Source of the DNA: JAJZQZ01 sp963790415
GTDB lineage: Bacteria; Actinomycetota; Thermoleophilia; RBG-16-64-13
NCBI GenBank assembly: GCA_963790415.1
Contig: CAWBOK010000003.1
Coordinates: 310,001-374,000 of the forward strand
Direction of reading: 5' to 3'
Length of the DNA stretch: 64,000 bases
A program made the position numbers and the translations under genes. Within the stretch, counting starts at the first letter, position 1. Every line of letters starts with the position of its first letter. Under the pieces are notes generated by a model. It did not search any database and was not told the DNA's origin. It saw only the letters and a list, made by a program, of their open reading frames with translations. This document shows positions 21,011 through 31,499 of the stretch, piece by piece.

Positions 21011-22249
21011 GTCGCGCTCCTCGTGGATTGCGTTGCGGGCGCCGTGCGCGTCACCGCACGTAGGCGCTCCAGCATGTCTTCGACCAGGCCCGAGATTTCC
21101 TCCACCCGGTGGTCCCAGGTGTTGTCGGCGGCCAGGCGCGTCCGCCGGTCGCGCGCCGCCGCGGCGCCCGGACCCGCCAGATCGGCCAATGCCCGCGAGA
21201 CCAGGGCCGGATAGTCCTCCGGCCGCGCCGCCAGCGCGACCATGTCGACGTAGGGGGCGAGCTCCGGCAAAGCCGCCGACACCACCGGCACGCCGCCGGC
21301 CAGATACTCGAAGAGCTTCAACGGAAAGATGTTCCGCGAGAGCTCGTTCAGCTTGTAGGGGATGAGGGCCACATCCAAGCGCCTTGAGATAGGCGGGCAG
21401 CTCGGCGAGCGCCTTGCCGCCGAGCAGGTGCACGTTGGGGAGCGCCCTCAGACGGGCCTCATCCACATCGCCGTCCCTGATCGGCCCCACCAGCACCACC
21501 TGCCAGGTGGGATCGGCCAGAGCGATGGCCTCGACAGCCGCCTCGTCGAGGCGCTCGTCGTGCACCCCGATCACCCCGATACGCGGCTGCGGGATGGCCG
21601 CGATGTCCGCCGGAAGCGGCAACTCAGGATCGAGCGCGCGGCCGAAGTGGGCCACGTCGGCGGCGTTCGCCACGTGATAGGTATGCGGATTCAGCGCCGC
21701 TCGCGACGCCCGCAGGTTCTCCGCGGTGGTGATCACCAGGTCGGCCCGCCGGGTGAGGGCGTCGTCGTAGGCGCGCACCACCTCCGGGTCGACGAAACCG
21801 GGGAAGGCCGAGTGTTCGTCCACGCAGTGATACACGAGCGCGACTGGATCGCAGTCGGTCGACCAGCGCCACCGAGGTGGGCAGGTAGGTCCAGAGAAGG
21901 TAGTCAAGAAACCCCAGCGCGCCGCGCAGCCCAGCGCACGTAGCGGGCCAGCCACCACTGGTTCAGCCGGTTCACCACCGGGCGCACGTTGCCGAAGGGG
22001 AGAAGCGGCGGCGGAGTGAGCATCCACAGTCCCGGTTCGACCCGCCGCATCCGAGGAATCAGCGCCGCTCCAGCGGCGCCACAGCGCGGGTACTTTGAGG
22101 GGCGCGAGCATGGTCACGGGTTCTTCTATGTAGAGGATGCGGTTCGTCGCCGCCAGCCGGTGCATGATCTGCTGTTTGCTGGTCCAGTGGGCGTCCCAAT
22201 CGAGGGACGACACGCACACGATGTCGCGACCGCGCAGCACTGTCGTCAC
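21007..22249 (-). CDS. Glycosyltransferase, TuaH/GT4-like (frameshifted)
   Basis: About 414 residues. The start GTG at 22249 (VTTVLRGRDIVCVSSLDWDA) overlaps the preceding stop as GTGA. The WTSKQQIMHRLAATNRILYI opening followed by EEPVTMLAPLK is typical of TuaH-like exopolysaccharide transferases. The C-terminal half holds the nucleotide-sugar binding part (HVANAADVAHFG, IGVIGVHDERLD, LPNVHLLGGKALAELPAYLK, FPLKLFEYLAGGVPVVSAAL). Frame changes occur near 22070, 21890 and 21375. Probably adds one sugar of the secondary wall polymer; the donor is unknown. Confidence 0.75.
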
Positions 22250-23422
22250 GCTCCGGCCAAGGCGCGGACTCGATGGCGCCCGGCCACGCACCGCTCGTAG
22301 GCGGTCAGCAACCTGCGGGCGACGACGTCGATGGAGAAGACCTGCTCCACCCGGCGGACCCCGGCCTCGCCCATGGCCGATCTCAGGTCCGGGTCGCGCA
22401 ACAGCCTGGCCACCCGCGCCGCGAGGGCTTCCGCGAGGGCCTCGCGCGATCCGCTCGCCGGCACGAGGAATCCCGTGACACCATCCACCACTACCTCGGG
22501 CAGGCCGCCGACCGCCGTGGCCACCACCGGCAGCCCCGCCGCCATGGCTTCCAGCACCGACACCGGCACGCCTTCGGCCCGGGAGGTCAGCAGGAAGACG
22601 TCGAACTCAGTGACAGCGTCGCTGCCCGGCCGCACCTCACCGCTCCACGTCAGCGTCCCGGACAGTCCCGCGTCATCCGCGTACCGCCGCAGCGCCGGCG
22701 GCTTCGGGTCCGTCTCCCACTACAGCGGCCCGCAGGTCGGGCACCTCGTTCTGCACCCGCCGCGCGACGTCGACGAAGAGTTCCAGGTCTTTCACCGGCA
22801 CCAGGCGTGCGACGGTGCCCAGTCGGGGGCGATCCGCCAGCGGCGGATCGCCCCGCCACACCAGGTCGGCCAGCCCGCCGCGCGCAGCCCGCGCCGCGAG
22901 CGCCAGACCCGACGGCACCACGATGGGACGGCCACGCCCTACAGCGCGTGCGTCGGCATTCCGGCGCAGATCGTCCGACACGTACACCAGCTGGTCCACC
23001 CGGCCGACGGTAAGCCGGTCCAGCCGACGGTAGACCTGGAGTTTCGCGCCCGAGGCGTAGTCGGAGGCCAGGTCGGAGTGCACGGTGGTGAACAGGCAAG
23101 GTCGGCGTCGCAGCAGGGGAGACAGCAACCGCACGGGCAGGTTCGCCCGCATGCCGTGGGTGTGGATGACGTCCCACGGGAAATGATCCAGGCGGTCACG
23201 AAGCGGGCGTAGCACCCGGAGGTCCCACGGAGACGCCATGGGCACCGTGTCGACTTGGAGTCCTTGCGCGGCGGCGGCGTCCGCGAGGCCGCCGCCACCG
23301 AGGCACAGCAGGTGTGCGTCACAGCCGGCCCGACCCAGAGCCACCACCATCGGCAGGACGTGGGCCATGGCCCCGCCTGTGTCGCCGCCACCGATGACGT
23401 GCACCACCCGCAGGGCCGCCAC
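22246..23422 (-). CDS. GT4 family glycosyltransferase (one frameshift)
   Basis: About 391 residues. The GTG start at 23422 shares its G with the preceding TAG stop. The N-terminal Rossmann half reads VVHVIGGGDTGGAMAHVLPM and VIHTHGMRANLPVRLLSPLL. The C-terminal half carries GTVARLVPVKDLELFVDVAR and the EGVPVSVLEAMAAGLPVVAT motif of retaining GT4 enzymes. A single frame change lies near 22680. It belongs to the polymer synthesis run between the ligase-like gene and the TuaH-like gene. Confidence 0.85.
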
Positions 23423-25371
23423 TATCCACGCTCCGCGGAGACGGCCCGTCCGCTCGGTGAGAGCTCAGCCGACGGCGCCTCGCCCACCGGCTGCCCGTCG
23501 CGTGCTTCGATGATCAGCCGCCCGGCCCGTGGCAGGCGAGACTCCGCCTCCAGCGGAGCCGACGCCAGACCCACCAGGAACCAGAACCCCGAGCCCACGG
23601 CCACGGTCTCCCATACGCTCGCGGTAAGGTTGGCGAAGGCCACGGCGACGAACCCCCCGAAGACACCGGCTGCCACGCCCCGCAGGTACGGGTCGGCCTG
23701 GTCGACATAGGCCGCCAAAAGTCCCTTGCCGGCGCGCACCAGCAACCACAGGAACGCTCCCAGGAGCACGAGCCCCCCCTCGGCGGCGAGTTGGAGGTAG
23801 AAGTTGTCGATCCAGAGACGCGACCACCCGAACAAGAAGGCGCTGCGTTCCGCCGAACATTCCAAGCCCCACGCCGGTCCAGGGGTTCTCCACGATACGG
23901 TTGGCGGCCACCCGCCAGATGTAGAGCCGACCGGCCGACGCGCTCTTGGCCACGTAGGCCGTGCTGAAAGCAAAGACCAGCCGCTGGATGAACACCTGCG
24001 GCGATACCAGCAGAACGGCGGCCCCCGCCACGGCAAGGCCCACCAATAGCCGCCAACGGCTGAGAGCCGATCAGCGCCACGAGACCCACCGCGAGGCCGA
24101 GCCACGCCCCCCGGCTGAAGGTGACCGCGATACCGGCGGCCAGCACGACGGCGGCGGCGGCCAGAGCCAGGCGCTCTCTCGTGGCGATCCGTTGCAGAGC
24201 CAGGCCGGCTGCGAGAAGCGTTCCCAGCAGGAGGAACGCCCCGAGCCCGTTGGGATTCTCGATGATCGAGTAGGCACGCGTGCCGATCGTCTTCTCGTGG
24301 GCGTCCACCCACGAGGCGGGCATCGGCGCATCGGTCGCGTACTGGTAGAGCCCGTGCACGGCCAGGAGCAACGAGGCCGCCAGGAAGACGGCCACCACCC
24401 AGCGCACGATCCGCTTGTCTCGCGGCAGCAGAAAGCCCAGAGAAGTAGAAGAGCAGCGGCTGGAACGTGACCCGCAGGGCAAAGATGCCCACAGTCTGGG
24501 GCACGTCGCGCAGAGTGACCGAGCCGATGGCGGCTACCACGGCCACACAGAGCGGGAGGAGTATCGGCAGCGTGCGGAAGTCCCATCGGCGTACCACGAA
24601 GACCACCCACGCCAGGCAGGCGAAGCTGCCCAGCAGGAACATCTCGTCCCATGCCCCAGACAGTCCGCCCAGACTCCGGCGCGCCAGGAAATCCACCCAG
24701 GGGAAGGCGGCCAACAGCAGGAGGAGAAGCTCGGCCCGGTAGGGAAGGACGACCACGGCGGAACAGGCCAGCGCCACGACCACCGCTGCGATGGGCGTGA
24801 CTCCCGCGCTTGCACCGGCGAGAACTCCGACTCCGAACGCCGCCGCAGCCACAATCCCGAAGACGGCGTCCAGGTTCCGCCCCTCGGGAGCGCCACAAGC
24901 GCCAGCAGGCCGGCCCCGGCCAACGCCAGAGCCGACATGATCGCGAGCGCCGACGTGCCGGCGGCCGGCCCGTCGACCACGATCCGGCCCGCCTGACCGA
25001 GGCCTATCCCCACCGCGGCTGCGCCCAGGAGACGCCACGCGCCCGTGCCCGCGACGACGGAACCGTGCCACCCCGCGCGCACACCGGCGGGCCGTGCGCC
25101 CCGAGCCAACTCTCGCCGAGACAGGTGGATCGCGATGGCATACACCCATATCAGAAGGCGCGCCGTCAGAGAGGACGAACCCGGCGTCAGCGGTCGAGAG
25201 CGACCGCTCTCCAGCGAGAGGAAGCAGACTGCCCGCGGCGAGGCGGCGGGCGCCGACGCGCGAACCTCGCGTCAGAACGCGTCCCGACACCGACGCACGC
25301 CAGGCAGGCCCGAACCCGCGCTCGGCGCCCGCAAGCGCCCGGCCGGAGAGAGACTCCTGCCACACGGTCAT
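23422..25371 (-). CDS. O-antigen ligase/polymerase-like multispanning membrane protein (frameshifted)
   Basis: About 600 residues with a dozen or so predicted helices (AVVVALACSAVVVLPYRAEL, LLLLLAAFPWVDFLARRSL, VAGIAVTFSRGAWLGLAVGL, GRLYIWRVAANRIVENPWTG VGLGMFGG, FVAVAFANLTASVWETVAVG). The SRGAWLG and NPWTGVGLG pieces are typical of the Wzy/WaaL-like domain. The coding frame changes near 25150, 24870, 24430, 24060 and 23850. The start is uncertain: the ATG at 25371 or a later GTG near 25145. It would polymerise glycan repeats or ligate them to the wall outside the membrane. Confidence 0.75.
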   Translation of the reverse strand: MTVWQESLSGRALAGAERGFGPAWRASVSGRVLTRGSRVGARRLAAGSLLPLAGERSLSTADAGFVLSDGAPSDMGVCHRDPPVSARVGSGRTARRCARGVARFRRRGHGRVASPGRSRGGDRPRSGGPDRGRRAGRRHVGARDHVGSGVGRGRPAGACGAPEGRNLDAVFGIVAAAAFGVGVLAGASAGVTPIAAVVVALACSAVVVLPYRAELLLLLLAAFPWVDFLARRSLGGLSGAWDEMFLLGSFACLAWVVFVVRRWDFRTLPILLPLCVAVVAAIGSVTLRDVPQTVGIFALRVTFQPLLFYFSGLSAAARQADRALGGGRLPGGLVAPGRARALPVRDRCADARLVGGRPREDDRHACLLDHRESQRARGVPPAGNASRSRPGSATDRHERAPGSGRRRRRAGRRYRGHLQPGGVARPRGGSRGADRLSAVGGYWWALPWRGPPFCWYRRRCSSSGWSLLSARPTWPRARRPVGSTSGGWPPTVSWRTPGPAWGLECSAERSAFLFGWSRLWIDNFYLQLAAEGGLVLLGAFLWLLVRAGKGLLAAYVDQADPYLRGVAAGVFGGFVAVAFANLTASVWETVAVGSGFWFLVGLASAPLEAESRLPRAGRLIIEARDGQPVGEAPSAELSPSGRAVSAERG

Positions 25372-25443
25372 GTCCGCACCCTCGGGCGGATCACGCGGAA
25401 CTGCACCTCGTCTCTATGTGCTGCCATGACCGCGCGACGCGGC

Positions 25444-25950
25444 CTACTTGGCGATTCGACGGACGATCACGGTCTTGAGTCGTAGCAATGACGCCCCGGG
25501 CCCCACGAGCACCAGTGGCTTGCCCGCCCGCAGGACAGTCCGCCGACCATGACGGTCGTTCATCGACACGGCCCGACACCTGCCCGTGCCCCTTGATGGT
25601 GATGCGGATGTCGTGATAGACCGTTGGACCGTCCCTCCGGGTTCACGCGCCCATAGCCGTGGAACGTCGGTCGGAGTCCTCGACTCGGGCGTGGCAACCT
25701 TCCTGATCCGCCCCAAGACGGCACCGCATCGTCGCGCACCTTGCTCACCCACGTTGGAATCCGTGACCTGCGGGATCGCGCGTCCTCTCGACTGTAAGAC
25801 CACCATCCGATAGTCCTTCATCTTCGCCTGGTCGCCGGCAAAGCGCCCCCACGCGAACGCACCCACGGCCACGATCAGCAACACCACGATGATGTCGACC
25901 ACGCTCACCCGCCCGAACAGGCGGCCGCGGTCATCGATGAAGGGGCTCAT
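25444..25950 (-). CDS. DUF4330-like single-pass membrane protein (frameshifted)
   Basis: About 168 residues from the ATG at 25950. It opens with MSPFIDDRGRLFGRVSVVDI and a single helix (IIVVLLIVAVGAFAWGRF), the standard DUF4330 N-terminus. An extracytoplasmic domain follows, read across several frames (VLQSRGRAIPQVTDSNVGEQ, then VYHDIRITIKGHGQVSGRV, then RTVLRAGKPLVLVGPGASLL). The function of the family is not established, but it recurs beside polysaccharide genes. Here it heads the minus-strand polymer locus. Confidence 0.65.
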   Translation of the reverse strand: MSPFIDDRGRLFGRVSVVDIIVVLLIVAVGAFAWGRFAGDQAKMKDYRMVVLQSRGRAIPQVTDSNVGEQGARRCGAVLGRIRKVATPESRTPTDVPRLWAREPGGTVQRSITTSASPSRGTGRCRAVSMNDRHGRRTVLRAGKPLVLVGPGASLLRLKTVIVRRIAK

Positions 25951-26052
25951 GGCCACACTCCGGGGTTGGTGGGTATCGATCGGCAGTCCAGACCGGGTGG
26001 ATTCTATCGGAAGACCCACCTCTAGGCCACACTGCGACGGTCGTCGGTCTGC

Positions 26053-26079
26053 CGCCGACGGGGGCGGCACCCGTCGGCG
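26053..26079. promoter_or_regulatory. 10-bp hairpin/operator-like inverted repeat in a divergent intergenic region
   Basis: A perfect 10-bp inverted repeat (26053-26062 and 26070-26079) with a 7-nt loop lies between the divergent DUF4330 and FAD-oxidoreductase genes. It could be an operator or part of a leader. No T-run follows it. Confidence 0.3.
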
Positions 26080-26196
26080 CGCGAAGCCGTAGACCCGCTA
26101 TTTTCCTGCTAGAGTGTGCTTCGGCCGCAGTCCGGCCCTCGAAAGCACACACCCCGCGAAGGGAACGGAACGGCCGACGCTACCGTCTTGGGCGAC

Positions 26197-27814
26197 GTGA
26201 AAGACATCGAAGCCTCACCCAACCCAGAGCCGCCGCCTGCCGACGGCCCGGCGAACGCACACCCCGGCGATCAGAACGGGCGCCGTGCGCCAGACGCGGT
26301 CACCCGCCGGCGCTTCCTAGGCCTTGCCGCCGTCGCCGGTGCCGTGACCCTAGGAGGATGCTCGAACGTCACCGGCTCGGTCAAGGACGCCACGCAATCG
26401 GTCGCGAACCCGCCCGTGAAGGCCGACCCGGCTATCCTCGCCGCCTTGGGACCCGAGCCCTCAAGCTACGCGCCCCCCGCAACCACCAGCAGACCCCCCT
26501 CGGCGAGCGACCCCATGGAGCTCCATGCCCAGGTGTGCGTAGTGGGCGGCGGCGCCGCAGGCGCCGCCGCCGCGACCATAGCCGGCCGACTCGGCGCCCA
26601 GACCATCCTCCTGGAAGAGAGCTACGTGCTCGGCGGGAACGTCACCCGCGGTCTGGTCAACCTGGACAAGGTGGCGTGGGGCGGCCAGGAGAAGATGGTG
26701 GGCGGCTACTTCGGTGAACTCATTCTCGAGACTGGAGAAGACCGGGCACGCGATATATCCCTCGGAGCAGACCCACTGGGCCGTGCCCTTCGAAGTCGAC
26801 GCCATGCGCTCGCTCGCCTTGGAGCTCGCCCGTCGGTCGGACGTCGACGTGCGCCTGGGCGCCCAGGCCGTGTGGGTGGAGCGCGACGGACGGCTCATCA
26901 GTAGTGTGTGGGCGCAGGAACGAGGCCGCCTGCTTAGCGTCGTGGCCGACGTCTACATCGACTGCACGGGAGACGGCAACCTGGGCTACCTGGCCGGCAA
27001 CGGATACTGGCTCGGCGACCGCACTCAGGGAGCCATCCAGGGCCAGACCTTGATCTTCTACGCAGGGCCCGTGGATTGGGACCGTCTGACGGCGTACGCC
27101 AAGGGGGAGGGCGCGCTGACCAGCAACTACCAAGTGATCGGCCTGCGCGACTTCATGACCAGGATCGTCTCCGAGAAGCGGGTCGTGGGGACGCCCCAAA
27201 GAGGCCTGCTGATCAATCGCAACATGGAAGCGTCCTTCGTCTCCATCTCGGGAAGCGAGGTCTACACGAACCACCTGGAGCCCGGCACCGCGTCGGCCAT
27301 GCTGGCGACGCTCCAGCAGCAGGACTATCAGATACACGACGCCCTGAGAGCCGACGTCCCCGGCTTCGAAGAGTCACACGTGGTGCGTCTGGCCGACCGA
27401 CCCTACCTCCGGGAAGGACGCCGGCTGATCGGCTACAAGCAGCTCACGGTAGAGCAGGTGCTGGCCGGCGAGAAACCCGCGGACTCGATCGCACGAGGAT
27501 GGTATCCCGTCGACCTGCACGTGGCTCGAGGCGGTGGACCGATCCATCTGGGGGCATTACGCGGCGGCGACTGGTACGGCATCCCCTATGCCTGCCTCGT
27601 GGCGCGCGACGTCGACAACCTGCTCATGGCCGGGCGGTGCATATCGGTCACCCACGAAGCCCTTGGTTCCACGCGCATCTCTCCGGTCTCGATGGCCCTG
27701 GGGCAGGCGGCGGGCATCGCCGCCTCCATCGCCGCTTCCCGCCCTGCCGCGCCCGCCGATGTGCCGGCCGGCGACATCCAGCGCGAGATCCTGCACCAGA
27801 GAGGTGTTCTATGA
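26197..27814 (+). CDS. Tat-exported lipoprotein-type FAD-dependent oxidoreductase (one frameshift)
   Basis: About 540 residues. The start is uncertain: GTG 26197 is used here, and the frame is open from GTG 26116. The Tat signal RRRFLGLAAVAGAVTLGGC ends in a lipobox-like LGGC. The FAD Rossmann motif is VCVVGGGAAGAAAATIAGRL, followed by ILLEESYVLGGNVTRGLV, DVYIDCTGDGNLGYLAGNGY and the C-terminal FAD contact RCISVTHEALGSTRISPVSM ALGQAAGIAA. This matches the FAD_oxidored (PF12831) type. One frame change lies near 26720. The stop overlaps the deacetylase ATG as ATGA, so the two are translationally coupled. The substrate is unknown. Confidence 0.8.
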
Positions 27815-29313
27815 CCGGTGCGCGCACAGTGAGGAGATGCGACGCACGAAGACGGGCCGCGCACGCGCTCGTGCTCCTGTTCGGCGGCCTGCTGATCCTT
27901 GGCGCCGTGGCCTTCTTGCCTGCTGCGCACGCCGCCGTACCGGCCTCGGTAATCACCCATGGACCCCTCGACCAGCCTCAGATCGCCCTGACGTTCGATG
28001 ACAACTTCTACGCCTCCCGCACCATCCCCGTCCTGCAGGCTCTGCAGGCGGAGCACTGCAAAGCGACGGTCTTCGTGACGGGCAAGTATGCGAGCGGCAG
28101 CCCCGATATCAACCAGGAGATCGTGAACGGGGTGAACGCGGGCCTGTTCGAGGTGGGGGATCATTCGATCACGCACCCGTTCCTCACGCAGTTGCCGTGG
28201 GATCGGCTCATGGAGGAGGTGGGCGGCGGCACGGAGACGTTCACCAGGCTCACAGGCGTCCGGACCGTCCCTCTGATGCGCCCGCCCTACGGTCACACCG
28301 ACGCCACCGTGGCGGAGGCGGCCGGCGCCAAGGGGTTTCGCTATGTCGTGCTCTGGGACATCGACACGAGCGATTGGACGAACATCTCGGGCGATGCGAT
28401 CCGTACCCAGGTGGTCGCCAACGCCCACGACGGCGCGATCGTGCTCATGCACATGTCGGCCACCCATACGTTCGAAGCCATCTCGGGGATCATCCGCGAT
28501 CTTCGGGCGCGCGGCTACGAGTTGGTCACGGTGTCCGAGCTCCTGAAGAACGGACGCCGCTTCCTGGATGTGCACGAGGCCACGCCGGGAGCGCCGGCGA
28601 TCGTGCGCATGGTCGACCGCGGCTACATGAGCGGCTACAACGAGAACTACTTCGGGCCCACCGATCGCGTCACCCGGGCGCAGTTCGCCAAGGTCGCCGT
28701 CCTGGTGACCGGTCTCCACACCTCTCCGGTGGAAGCAGCCGCGAGCCCCACCTTCCGCGACGTACCCCTGCTCTTCGACGCCAACGGGAATCCCCTGGCC
28801 TACCCGTTCGACTACATCGAAGAGGCGGCCGCGTCCGGCTTGGTGGGCGGTCGACCGGTCGGCGACGGCCTGGAGTTCGGCCCCGACGAGCCTATCGCGC
28901 GAGTACAGCTGGCCCAGATCCTGGCCCGCATGGCTCGATCGCTGAAAGGCTACCCGCAGTCGTCCGACGGCTCGACGACGCCTCTCGCCTCCGATGTCCC
29001 CGACTACGCCTCCGAGGATGTCCGTATGGTCCGGCAACTGGGTCTCATGACCGGCTACTCCGACGGCAACTTCGGGACGTGGGCGCCGGCGCTGCGGGTC
29101 CACATAGCCCAGGTGATGGCTCGTTTCGACGACCTGGCGCCCTACCAGCCGCCCACCACGACCACCACCGTCCCACCGACGTCGACCACCTCGACCACAG
29201 AGTCGCCGCCTACGACGACGACAGAGCCGACGACGACAACCACCGAACCGCCCACGACGACGACCACGTCGCCCATACATAGACCCACCACGACCATCCC
29301 GACTGCAGGATAG
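27811..29313 (+). CDS. Polysaccharide deacetylase (NodB domain) with C-terminal SLH domains and Thr-rich tail
   Basis: 500 intact residues. A signal peptide ends near LPAAHAAV. The NodB domain shows IALTFDDNF (catalytic Asp and metal Asp), HSITHPFL (metal His pair), MRPPYGH and IVLMHMS. Such enzymes remove N- or O-acetyl groups from glycans such as peptidoglycan or wall polymer. SLH repeats follow (MSGYNENYFGPTDRVTRAQF, GLEFGPDEPIARVQLAQILA, TGYSDGNFGTWAPALRVHIA). The final ~55 residues are Thr/Pro repeats. The ATG overlaps the upstream FAD-enzyme stop, an unusual pairing. Confidence 0.9.
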   Translation: MTGARTVRRCDARRRAAHALVLLFGGLLILGAVAFLPAAHAAVPASVITHGPLDQPQIALTFDDNFYASRTIPVLQALQAEHCKATVFVTGKYASGSPDINQEIVNGVNAGLFEVGDHSITHPFLTQLPWDRLMEEVGGGTETFTRLTGVRTVPLMRPPYGHTDATVAEAAGAKGFRYVVLWDIDTSDWTNISGDAIRTQVVANAHDGAIVLMHMSATHTFEAISGIIRDLRARGYELVTVSELLKNGRRFLDVHEATPGAPAIVRMVDRGYMSGYNENYFGPTDRVTRAQFAKVAVLVTGLHTSPVEAAASPTFRDVPLLFDANGNPLAYPFDYIEEAAASGLVGGRPVGDGLEFGPDEPIARVQLAQILARMARSLKGYPQSSDGSTTPLASDVPDYASEDVRMVRQLGLMTGYSDGNFGTWAPALRVHIAQVMARFDDLAPYQPPTTTTTVPPTSTTSTTESPPTTTTEPTTTTTEPPTTTTTSPIHRPTTTIPTAG

Positions 29314-29318
29314 GGCTC

Positions 29319-30468
29319 GTGCGGACCCTCTTCATCAGCTTCGGCACCCGCCCAGAGGCCATCAAGATGGCTCCTGTCGTACTGGAACTCCATCGGCGGG
29401 GTCGCTTCCGGGTGGTGACGTGCCTGACCGGCCAGCACCGCGAGATGCTCGACCAGGTGATCGACGCGTTCGATCTGCCCGTGGACCACGATCTCGGCGT
29501 GATGCGCCAGCGCACAGACCCTCACACACATCACCACGGCGGTCCTCCAAGGGCTGGAGACTCTTCTCGAAGCCGAGAGCCCCGACATGGTGCTGGTGCA
29601 CGGCGACACGACCACCACGTTCGCCACCGCGCTCGCCGCCTTCTACCGCCAGATCCCCGTGGCCCACGTGGAAGCCGGCCTACGCACCGACACGCTCTAC
29701 AATCCCTACCCGGAGGAGGCCAACCGGCGCCTCACCGACCGCCTGGCGGAGGTGCTGTGGGCACCCACCCTCGCCGCCCGCGACGCCCTCCGGGCTGAAG
29801 GTGCCGACCTGTCCCGCATCCTCGTCACCGGCAACACGGTCATCGACGCGCTCCTGACGACCGCCGACCGCCCCGCCCCGTCCCCCGAACCCGCGGTTGC
29901 CGAAGCTCTAGGTCGAACCGGGCCGAAGGTCCTGGTGACGGTCCACCGCCGGGAGAGCTGGGGCATGCCCATGCAGTCGATCGCCCGGGCCATCAAGCGG
30001 GTCTGCGCCGACCTGCCCGACACCACGTTCGTGTTCCCCATCCACCTGAACCCGGTGGTGCGCGAGACGTTTCGGGGGATCCTCGGCGACGTCCCCGGAG
30101 TGGTCTTCATCGAGCCCCTGGACTACCGAGCGTTCGTACACCTCATGAAGGCGGTCGACGTGGTGATCACCGACTCCGGCGGCATCCAGGAAGAGGCGCC
30201 CACTCTGGGCAAGCCGGTGCTGGTGATGCGCGACACCACCGAGCGACCCGAGGGCATCTCCGCCGGGACCGCCCGCCTGGTGGGCACCGACGCACAGACG
30301 ATCCACGAGGCCCTCACCTCGCTGCTCACCGACACCGACGCCTTCGACGCCATGGCCACAGCGGTGAACCCCTACGGCGACGGGCGCGCGGCGCAGCGCA
30401 TCGCCGACCACCTGGAGTACCTGTTCGAGATGCGGGACCGGCCACCGGAGCCGTTCGCCGAGCGCTAG
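29319..30468 (+). CDS. wecB: UDP-N-acetylglucosamine 2-epimerase (one frameshift)
   Basis: About 383 residues from the GTG at 29319. Conserved parts are LFISFGTRPEAIKMAPVVLE, LTGQHREMLDQ, VLVHGDTTTTFATALAAFY, VAHVEAGLRT, LVTGNTVIDALL, VTVHRRESWG and ITDSGGIQEEAPTLGKPVLV. The enzyme interconverts UDP-GlcNAc and UDP-ManNAc. A frame change near 29515 splits the gene. UDP-ManNAc is the donor for TagA/WecG-type transferases, and ManNAc is the residue CsaB pyruvylates, so wecB fits the adjacent polymer locus although it lies on the other strand. Confidence 0.9.
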
Positions 30469-30509
30469 CCCTCTCGCGCCACCGCCGAGAGGAGAGATTC
30501 TTCGCCAAA

Positions 30510-31499
30510 ATGGGTAGAGGGCCGACGAGGGTTCGTGAGGGCTCCGGCGAGGGTTCGACGAGGTTGCCTTTGCGCCGCTCACAGCGTAAGATATCCGCTG
30601 GGAGCGGAGAGCTGTCCGCGCTATCCTCGACTCTCCGGGAGAGGCGAAGGGGGAGGCATCTGAACCGCCGGGAGGCACCGCCCGAGTTCATCGGGACGCT
30701 CGTCCGCGGACGAGCGTGGTCGGCGGTTGCCCTTCTGGTGGCGCTGCTGCTTCTCTCCACCATCGCCGTCTACGGCTGCAGCAGTGGGACCTCGGCCACC
30801 ACCTCGACGGGCGGCGGCGCGACAACCACGTCGGCAGCGCCCACGACGTCGGCCCCTTCCACCACAGGGACACCGGGCCAGACGTCCTCATCCACTACCG
30901 AGCCGGGCACGTCGCTCACCCAAGCTCAGAGACTCTCGCCCACCTCGGGTAGGTTCAGCACCTGCAAGGACTGCCACGCGTTCCTCGACCCTCCGAACAA
31001 CGACCGAGGCATTCTCACCGACGCGTTCAGGCACGAGGCGCACCTCACGCGGGGCGCAACGTGCGAAGACTGCCACAAAGAGCCCGTGCACCAGGAGACG
31101 ATGATCCGCCGGCCGTCGATGGTCGAGTGCTACACGTGCCACCGCGACGTCCCCGGGGCAGTCGCTCCCGCCACCTGCTCGCTGTGCCACCCGCCGGATT
31201 TCGACACGCTGCCTTCCTCCCACGATCAGGCGTTCTACGCCGGAGGACACGCGGCGGTAGTCGAGCGGAGAGGTACGGAGGAGTGCTTTGCCTGCCACCC
31301 CGGGAACGAGACTACCTTCTGCCTGAAGTGCCACGGGCTGCCGATCCCGCACCCGGCCGGCTGGTCGCCGAGCACCGGGGGCAGCCCCGGCGCCCACGTC
31401 GACCGCGCCTGGGCCGAGCCGGGCGTCTGCGTGAAGTGCCACCACAATCGAGTCGCTCCTCCGGCCGGATGCTATGGAGGGGAGTGTCATGGAAGCTAG
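30510..31499 (+). CDS. Octahaem-type c cytochrome, probable membrane-anchored lipoprotein
   Basis: 329 residues in the longest frame; the true start may be later, since the first ~60 residues do not look like protein from this family. A hydrophobic segment (VALLVALLLLSTIAVYGC) ends in GCSSG, a likely lipid attachment point. A Thr/Ser linker follows. Seven CxxCH haem motifs are visible (CKDCH, CEDCH, CYTCH, CSLCH, CFACH, CLKCH, CVKCH) plus one CYGGECH (CX4CH) at the very end. Expected outside the membrane in electron transfer. It overlaps the next cytochrome gene by 11 nt. Confidence 0.85.
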   Translation: MGRGPTRVREGSGEGSTRLPLRRSQRKISAGSGELSALSSTLRERRRGRHLNRREAPPEFIGTLVRGRAWSAVALLVALLLLSTIAVYGCSSGTSATTSTGGGATTTSAAPTTSAPSTTGTPGQTSSSTTEPGTSLTQAQRLSPTSGRFSTCKDCHAFLDPPNNDRGILTDAFRHEAHLTRGATCEDCHKEPVHQETMIRRPSMVECYTCHRDVPGAVAPATCSLCHPPDFDTLPSSHDQAFYAGGHAAVVERRGTEECFACHPGNETTFCLKCHGLPIPHPAGWSPSTGGSPGAHVDRAWAEPGVCVKCHHNRVAPPAGCYGGECHGS

